Source of the DNA: Muraenolepis orangiensis
Taxonomy: Eukaryota; Chordata; Actinopteri; Gadiformes; Muraenolepididae
Assembly (NCBI GenBank): GCA_027704905.1
Contig: CM051022.1
Location: 16,788,301 to 16,852,300, forward strand
Direction: 5' to 3'
Length of the DNA stretch: 64,000 bases
Part shown: positions 23,720 to 64,000 of the stretch, piece after piece
Layout: the number at the start of each line of letters is the position of its first letter
Numbering within the stretch: position 1 is the stretch's first letter
Translations under genes and position numbers: made by a program
Notes under the pieces: model-generated
What the model was told of the DNA's origin: nothing
The model's input: only the letters and a program-made list of their open reading frames with translations
The model's database searches: none

Positions 23720-26350
23720 TCTTCTCTTAGTCTTCGGGAAAGCGGAAATACAGTTGGAGATTATCGGGTCATGTGATCGGCTATAGCCCGGGTTGGATTT
23801 GGTTGCGAGCGGCTTTTGGACAACAGGCAGTGTGGTGCTTCTCGCGATACTTGGAGCCGCTCCTCTCGCAACGCCAATCAGCAGGCTGTGGACCAAAGTG
23901 CGTGTGTGGTGCTAAATTGCATTATAGACTATATAATGTTGGCTAATAAAGACACGAGTTAGAACTTGAGGCTTCTCGGTTAAAATAAAAATGCGGTTAT
24001 GAATTCTCGGAGTAAACGACCAGAAACCTAAAACCCAAAACAGTAGCAAATGGATTGAAAGAAAAATACACGGCAGAACAGTATTTTTGACTCTACAACC
24101 CAATAGAAAACATATGTCATACACTCACACCGCCACTCGATGGCGTCAGCAGCCCGGGGAATCCAGGACATTACGGTAAGAGAACAACTCGTCACCAGAA
24201 GTCAAAAGTGCATTTCATTCTAACATGTCTCCAAGAACTAGTGAACCAGTGCTCGGGTAAAACAAACCATAAGTTCAGGTAAAAGTACAGTAAGGTAAAA
24301 AAGTACAATGAGTTGGCAAACAATATAGAACACTATCTAGAACAATATCTACCTAAACATCTACTCTGATAATCGTAGACGTACCGCTCGACGCAATCGA
24401 TCTGCGCGCCACATCCACAATAGCAAACTCAAGGCGTGGGTGGTGTAACAACACACTGTTGTGTAAGTTTAGAAATCCTCTTTTTCCTAAATGTAGACAC
24501 GTTGCATTGTTAATTGTTGCGGTAAATTGTAAAAACATTGTGATTTGGCTTGGAGTTGGAGTGCAATAGTTTTGGATATGCCCATACAAGGTTAGGCATC
24601 CATCCATCCATCAACCACCATCTGACACACTGGATCCCGCTGCTATGTGTGCCAGCCAGGTTAGGTTGTCGCCATGTCTGAGTGACGTGGAGAGTATACA
24701 GTTGTCTAATATGTTGGTGTCCTCCTGAAACCATGTGAGTTTCCCTGCATAATGACATTGACGCCGGTTAATCCGGAAATCCAGCTTTCTTGAAACAGGC
24801 CCCAGCATGCAAGGGCCTCTCGGCGTCAAAGTGTACGTGTGTGTATTGTGTGTGTTTTAAGAAGAAAGGAAAAAACAACCGATGAATGGAAACAAAACCC
24901 TGCCACTATAAATAATCTCCACACGCCATCTCTTTATCTATTTATGTATTTATTTATGTTTATCTCCCTCGAAGATGTCATTCGAGCATGAAGGGTCTGC
25001 CTATCCCTTTCAGAAGCACACACAATCAGGCGTTGCACAGACGAACGACATTCCTTCCGGATAAACTGAATGAAGTTGTAACGTGTGGGTGGCTTAACTA
25101 CACTATGACGAACTAATGTTAATAATTCAGCCTGTTCACCTTTAAGGTATTAGGAACCTTACATCTGTTATATTGTATATATTATCTTATTGAATCTCTT
25201 ATCATTTTCAGTTAATTTAAGTTAACTATATTTCTCTTTTTTATATTGTTTATAAAAAAATGTTGTACAGCATAGGAACAACTGTGTCAAATGAGTCCTC
25301 ATAAAAGTGTAATAAACAAACTTACGAAGGGATCAGAACTGTAAACCTTTTGTTTTCAAATGTCACCTGATTAAAGTTGTCTGATTGTCCTAAAGGCTTC
25401 CTTGTTCTGTGTATTGGTAATTAGCTATTGACAGCGTAGCTCTGGTAACATGACGATGACATGACTCACAATTCTGTCACCGCGTGCCCCCTTTCTTCAG
25501 GTGAGGGGGAGGATTTAGCGTACCTCAGTGTTTCCAACAATGGCAGGCTTGCGTGTCAGCATCCGAGATGCACGATTCAAGAAGTACAATGGAATGACCT
25601 CTCCCACATTCTCTCCCGTAGTAGGAATTTTACTACAACAATACTATGCTAAACTATACCAAACTATACTATACTATACTCTCAGAGTATATACTATACT
25701 CTAGAGGAGTTCAGCACCACAGAACAACACTTGAACTCTGTTCCTTATCAGTGGTGTCCGTCCTCAGCGATGGTCACCAGGGTAGTGACCGGAAGAATGA
25801 GGCTGATGCAGATACAAGCGGCCCAATAACTTTCCTTCCGCAGGACCAGGGACTCTGTGATCGGTGGTGCAGGAGCTCAAGGTTAGAGCTACGGCCCCCT
25901 TAGTCGAGGTGGTCCCAGCATCTGTTCAGGATGCCCAGCTGACGCCTCCCTTTAGAGGTGTTACGCTACGGGCACGACCAACTTGGAGGAGAGCCATGAT
26001 CCATCAGAGGTAGTATCTGTAGTAAATGGATGGTATTAAATAGATGGATGACTCACAGCCCTTAGGCATGAGATAACTTCCCAGTTGGGCTGGGGCAATG
26101 ATGCTCCCATTCCTGGAATTGTTCATTGTTTTCTTTTTTCGTATATTCCAAAAACATGAATCACTATCCCTTCCATTCCATCAGACCACCTGCAGTGTAT
26201 CTCATCTCTGTGGTATTAGAGATGTATTAGAGATGTCTTAGTAAGGCCGGTGGTAGCGAGGTTATAGCAAGATGAAAACCTGCATCTTCACAACATTTGA
26301 GACATTTTCTGGTTCCAAAATCTGGAGGATTGAATCCTCTTTATTGATCA
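23720..26350. other. Spacer between ppm1h and il17rel
   Basis: Head-to-head spacing between the two genes. No gene recognised. A SINE-like fragment lies near 25560-25650 (AAGTACAATGGAATG then CTCCCGTAGTAGGAAT), related to 46965-47050. Confidence 0.5.
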
Positions 26351-26355
26351 CATAC

Positions 26356-26523
<168 letters not shown>

Positions 26524-26525
26524 AT

Positions 26526-26726
26526 ATTAGTTTCTCTGCATTTAACCTATCCTAGTATTAGGAGCAGTTATTGTATATACAGTTGCCTGGGCAGCACCCT
26601 GTAGGGGTCTGGTGCCTTGCTCAAGGGCACATCTGCAGTGTTTCCCAGGTGTTTCGGGGACTTGAACCGGCGACCTTCCGGTTACCAAGCCCAAGTCCCG
26701 GCAGACTGAGTGACTGCTGCCCCAAA
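26526..26726 (+). mobile_element. SINE-type fragment, copy 1
   Basis: TTAGTTTCTCTGCATTTAAC, CCTAGTATTAGGAGCAGT, GTGCCTTGCTCAAGGGCAC, GGACTTGAACCGGCGACC, TTCCGGTTACCAAGCCC and CTGCTGCCCC occur in this order. The same order is found at 46265-46430, showing a dispersed repeat family. Both copies follow a long dinucleotide tract. Confidence 0.75.
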
Positions 26727-27154
26727 AATCCCTAAAGCCCCTACAGTTTAAATAGTATGTCTTCTATTTGATATGTTTATTCGTGACTGTATTTTTGTGT
26801 TCATATTTTTGCTTGTATTATATTTTCCATTCTTTATATTTTTATTATAGTTTCTCTATCTCTTGAGCAGAGCAATTGTGAAAAACGGGCTTCCTTGGGA
26901 TTAATAAGCTACTATTACGGCTAATGTGTAAGATTCAAAGTGTATGTTACTATTCAGTGGTTATGTTCACGCCTTGGCTCTCTATATACGATATAAATAT
27001 ACAAAATATCGTATAAACAAATCCTTTTTCATCTTGCATTACTTTCTTAAGAAAAAAATACACACATATATACTAAATATCGTATCAACAAACTGTTTTT
27101 TTTTTCATCTTGCATTACTTTCTTAAGAACAAAAATACATATATAGATATATAT

Positions 27155-27195
<41 letters not shown>
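27155..27195 (+). repeat. (TA)n tract
   Basis: About 16 TA units in AT-rich DNA upstream of the il17rel candidate. Confidence 0.9.
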
Positions 27196-27198
<3 letters not shown>

Positions 27199-27667
27199 TG
27201 AACAGTCCAACAGTCATTTAATATAACTTTTTAGTGCCAAAATTCCAGTCAAAAAAGTCTAATTTTCTAATTTAGGATGTGATTCACTGCTTTGGGGAAA
27301 TAAATGCCAATGACGCACAGAGAGGGGTTTCAGTTGTGAAACAGTTGATCCCTGGAACAAGGACGCACATGGCTTGGTCCCCTATGAGTCCCGACATAAG
27401 CTACAGATTCCAGGAATGACCAAGAAACACAATTCCCATCATCTAAGATAAGTGTTTAGCTGCTTGGTATCTGTTGGGCAGCACACTTAAAGCAGTAACA
27501 AGTATTACAAGTATCATATCACAGTGACTAGTAGTATAATATGGTACTCCTCCTCCTCCTCCTCCTCCTCCTCCTCCTACCACCATCACAGTGAGGCAAG
27601 GCTCTCAGGTTGGTTATTAAAGCTGCAGTCAGGAAGGAGAAGCATCATTAGGTTGACTCTAGGGAAG

Positions 27668-37694
<10,027 letters not shown>

Positions 37695-37734
37695 CGCCAA
37701 CCATTTCAAAACAGCTGTGTTACTTTACTGTGTA

Positions 37735-37740
37735 AATAAA
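37735..37740 (+). terminator. il17rel: il17rel polyadenylation signal candidate
   Basis: AATAAA 41 bases after the stop codon. A very short 3' UTR would result. Confidence 0.55.
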
Positions 37741-40239
37741 ATGTATTTAATTTTAAATATTGTATGCGTATGGGCTCTATATAATCTGCATCTGCTGTAC
37801 AAAACTGGAGAGGACAATGGATGCTCGGGGGGAACTTCTGCCATAACTTGACGTACCTTTTCTGGGAAGCTAGGTGTGCACCAGGAAGAAACGGATAGTC
37901 TAAAAGTGATCCTGTAAACGTACCTGCACCTGGCTGGTGAATGTAAATATACCCATTTCCTTCTGCGATAGAGCTTTGAGGAAGCAGTGTAGTGTTTCCT
38001 GACTAAGTGTTGACACGTAAAATGATTAAATAAAAAATGATAAAACAAACACAACCTCAAAGCAACTCAGACTTGAGTTAGTCATAACCGAATTAATCAT
38101 AATATCAACAAGGAAATTGGTTTGGTGTGTGGCTACCTGACCGTTCAAACAAACAAGCCTTCTATCCTCAAACCTCGACATCCTGAGTCAGCATTTTATT
38201 TGTTGGCAGTGAATCGCCATCCGTCTGCAAAAGGCAGACAGGTGGATCATCACTCATGCCTGTGCCTAAACCACGACATCTAGTGTCTAAACCACGACAT
38301 CTAGTGGTGTAAGCGCAGGATTCCATATCTTTCCGCACATTTTATAACACTAATGCCGAAACGTCTTCCTTGATCCCGATCGCAGCAGGAGGAGGAATGT
38401 GGAAAAAAAAACTAGATCATTAATCTCTAGATAACAATATTAATACAATGTTTGCATAACTATACAGTCAGAAGTTGGCCAGTCCTGGGTGTTTTTTTTG
38501 CCAGAAAAAGACATTGATTTACCCATCACAGAAATGTTCACCTTAATGAGTATATAATGCCTTTTATGAAAAGTTCATAATATGCACACCAACGCACACA
38601 CGCACACACGCACACACGCACAGACCTGTGCGAAAGGAAGATTTACTGCCCGAAAAACGGGAAGAAGACACAACAAACAAACCAACAACAAAAGGAACCA
38701 ACGAAACGAAAACACGGGTGAACTAAATTACTTATTAACACAGGGGACGACCATTAATTACACTGACTGATAACACGAGGAGGGGAACACCACAGACCAA
38801 CGAGCAGGCCGGGGGAGTAACGGAACACGTGGAACGAAGAGAGAACCACGTAGGACACAACTCCAATCTGGTCATCGTGGCACGTCGTGAAGAATGAAAT
38901 TAATGTTGTACGAATTAAGAAGGAAATAAGCAATCGCAATAGTTGTGTTTATAAAAGGAGAAAGGGTTATAAAGAATAGAACAGTCCAGTGTTATAGTAT
39001 AGTCCAAGCTGTGCCTTCCAGCTGTTAATATACTGTCGTTATCCAAAGGAGTCGACATTCAACTTGAAGAAACATTTAAAACAGGTACGACCCACCTGCT
39101 AAAGGTTAGCTACACCGAAATACACCGAGCTAAAACTTAACGGTAGTTAGCTAACGTTAGCCAACTACTTTGTCTACTACTACTACTACTATTAACGTTA
39201 CTAGTTACTGAAAAATAAAATATATAAATATAAATATAAATATTGGGACTGTAGGTGGTGATGCTTGTGACCGGGATGGTGTAAATACGTTTATGGCAGT
39301 TTGATTGTGTCAAGTGTCAAGTGTGAATAGCACACTTAACAAAGTACATTTACGTTATATGATATGCGTATCATTCCCGCTATCATTGTTACTATTATTA
39401 TTCATATTATTAATAATAATAGTATTTATTATTATTATGATTAATTATGACGAACTATAATTACTATTATTAATTATTATATTATTACAACTATTATTTA
39501 TTATTATTATTATTAATAATAATTATACTATTATTATTAATTTGACAAAGGATTATCGTAACAAAGGAAGGAATAGCAGGATAAACAATTAAACAACGAA
39601 CATAAAACCTAATATTAGGCTTAACAATTTCACCAACACTTACAATATCGAATGAATATCATATTCATTCCATCATCATATTTGGTATTGAGGTAATCCA
39701 AAAGTAACGTCAAGTAATCAGGTAAATTACTTGAATATTGTGATACTTGGATTAGGTTACTGACTACATTTTTTTTTACAGGTAACGGAATACCTGTTTA
39801 TACTTGTGTAATGCTTACCTTGTATATACATATGTATACCTATAATTCTGCACATATCCCATACCTACTCTATAAGTAGGTATGGGATTATTCATATTAT
39901 TATTATTATTATCATATTATTCAACAACTGTAAATGATATATTACCGTGCACTTTACTGCAACATTTGCACTCTGGGTTAGATGCTAAATTCCTTTCGAT
40001 GTACTGTACTTGTGCTGTGCAATGACAATACTATTTGAATCTAATATAATCGAATCTAATACATTAAAAGTAACCCTCCTAACCCTGGTAATGATAATTA
40101 CCAAGGTTATGAATCATCACATTATCCTGTCACAACAACAATCCATCCACATGACATGACATGATCTTTACATGTTTGTGTAGTTACACTTGCTTCTTTA
40201 AATATGTGTTTTTTTTTTCACCTATAATAAACCTGTATA

Positions 40240-40274
<35 letters not shown>

Positions 40275-40384
40275 ATATATTATATATATATATATATATT
40301 ATATAAACTGCTGGATGGATGTGTAAACAGTTTGACTGGAACCAGCAGCGTTTTTCCTTTCCTTTGCCTAGTTACATCCAGGCG
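37741..40384. other. AT-rich spacer between il17rel and apaf1
   Basis: No gene recognised. Contains (CACG)/(CACA) repeats near 38585-38622, ATT/TAA-rich low-complexity sequence at 39380-39545 and (TA)n blocks at 40238-40305. Confidence 0.55.
40238..40305 (+). repeat. (TA)n tract with periodic ATATTATATA breaks
   Basis: Three TA blocks of about 20 bases separated by TATT, about 80 bp before the CpG-containing apaf1 promoter region. Self-complementary. Confidence 0.9.
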
Positions 40385-40623
40385 TGTATCACGTGATTAA
40401 AGGCTCGGCGCCGGATTGGTTGTTTCGCACCGGGGGGGGGAAGTTGTTGTTGTTGGGAACCAGGAAGCGGCAGCCGCTTTCCGTTTTGGGCGTGTGTGTT
40501 GGTTTAGGTGCAATTTTTAATGTATTCACACATTGTCACTCTCTCTTAAGAAAACAACGTATAGTCACCGCTGTCTGGCACGCCTTTTCAACGGTCGCCC
40601 CTCTCTGGGGAATTCATTATTTG
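40385..40623 (+). promoter_or_regulatory. apaf1: apaf1 promoter and first non-coding exon candidate
   Basis: Shift from AT-rich to CpG-containing DNA. Holds CACGTG (about 40391), ATTGG (an inverted CCAAT, about 40415) and G-rich runs. A splice-donor consensus G|GTAAGTA follows at 40624, compatible with a 5' UTR exon spliced to an acceptor at about 40990 (GGCAG) before the start codon. Transcription start not determined. Confidence 0.5.
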
Positions 40624-40745
40624 GTAAGTACCTGTCATTTGCTGTTTTCTTTGTTTCAGTTCACTTCAACATGATTCAACTTGTCAAACCTTAAGATAAG
40701 ATCTCTGCAAACAGCTTTCACACTGTACTCAAAATGATTATATAC

Positions 40746-40782
<37 letters not shown>

Positions 40783-41012
40783 CTACATACATAATACTAA
40801 GAATAGTGGCGTGATAGTTTAGTTTAGACTTTTAGTTTCATGAAAGACTGAATGTGTGGCAGGTACTGTCTTGTGGTATTCGGCTGAAGCATACACCCGG
40901 TTAGGACCATTTAAATATGATTATACTATAATATTGGCATAGTATTGACTTGCATTGGCATGCTTTGTTGTTAAGCGGTCGACCAGGCAGACAGGACTGA
41001 GATTCTGTTGCC

Positions 41013-63726
<22,714 letters not shown>

Positions 63727-64000
63727 GTACACACACACACCACACACACACCACACACCTACATACCTGGGGTTATTGACCTGTATCTGAATTCACTGCA
63801 AGTTACTTGGGATACAAGCTTAATAAATAGTGAGATAGTAAACTTAAAAGTCTTAAGAAAGCATTACAAAAGAGAAACAACAATAAATAGTCTTCAATAT
63901 TGTTCGATAATTGACGACTAAATGATGGATACGTTTTTCCCGACTTTATTATTCTTTGACCGAGCAAAAAACAAAACCTTACTCATGTGGAGATGTTGAC

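Overview
This is vertebrate nuclear DNA, almost certainly from a ray-finned fish. Genes are split into many short exons with GT-AG introns, there are several hAT-type DNA transposon remnants and tRNA-derived SINE fragments, and dinucleotide and minisatellite arrays are extremely abundant, with many (CA)n/(GT)n tracts over 100 bp. That density recalls gadiform (cod-like) genomes, but this species hint is inference. Nothing here is bacterial or viral.

Four genes are present. (1) usp15, + strand, only its last five coding exons (517-3223): the second half of the ubiquitin protease catalytic domain and a glutamate-rich tail. (2) ppm1h, - strand, complete in nine coding exons (23430 down to 13926), giving a 525-codon PP2C-family phosphatase. 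Its 3' UTR probably runs down to about 8960. (3) An interleukin-17-receptor-E-like gene (il17rel candidate), + strand, complete in twelve coding exons (27668-37694). It encodes a 377-residue protein with a signal peptide and no transmembrane segment. (4) apaf1, + strand, from its start codon (41013) through 22 coding exons to 63726. It covers CARD, NB-ARC, winged-helix/helical region and most of the WD40 propellers. The last roughly 165 residues expected from the human protein lie beyond the window. All splice junctions were read by eye. Reading frames stay open across every junction and the two complete genes sum to whole codons. usp15 and ppm1h are also neighbours in human.

Layout: 1-3223 usp15; 3224-8950 usp15 3' UTR and repeat-rich spacer; 8960-23430 ppm1h with its minisatellite-laden 3' region; 23431-27667 ppm1h promoter and spacer; 27668-37740 il17rel; 37741-40384 AT-rich spacer; 40385-63726 apaf1 promoter and gene; 63727-64000 apaf1 intron.

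The genes do not form a pathway. usp15 edits ubiquitin marks, ppm1h removes phosphates from proteins, il17rel is a likely secreted immune receptor and apaf1 builds the apoptosome. The most unusual content is repeat biology at splice sites: a minisatellite in usp15 that has copied the intron's own 3' splice site twelve times; a 95-bp ppm1h intron made almost wholly of GT repeat; a GT microsatellite whose first GT is itself a splice donor; and a kilobase CT tract ending in an apaf1 acceptor. There are also well-delimited transposons with target-site duplications, including a hAT element nested in another hAT element nested in a minisatellite. I found no CRISPR array, RNA gene or new multi-gene system.
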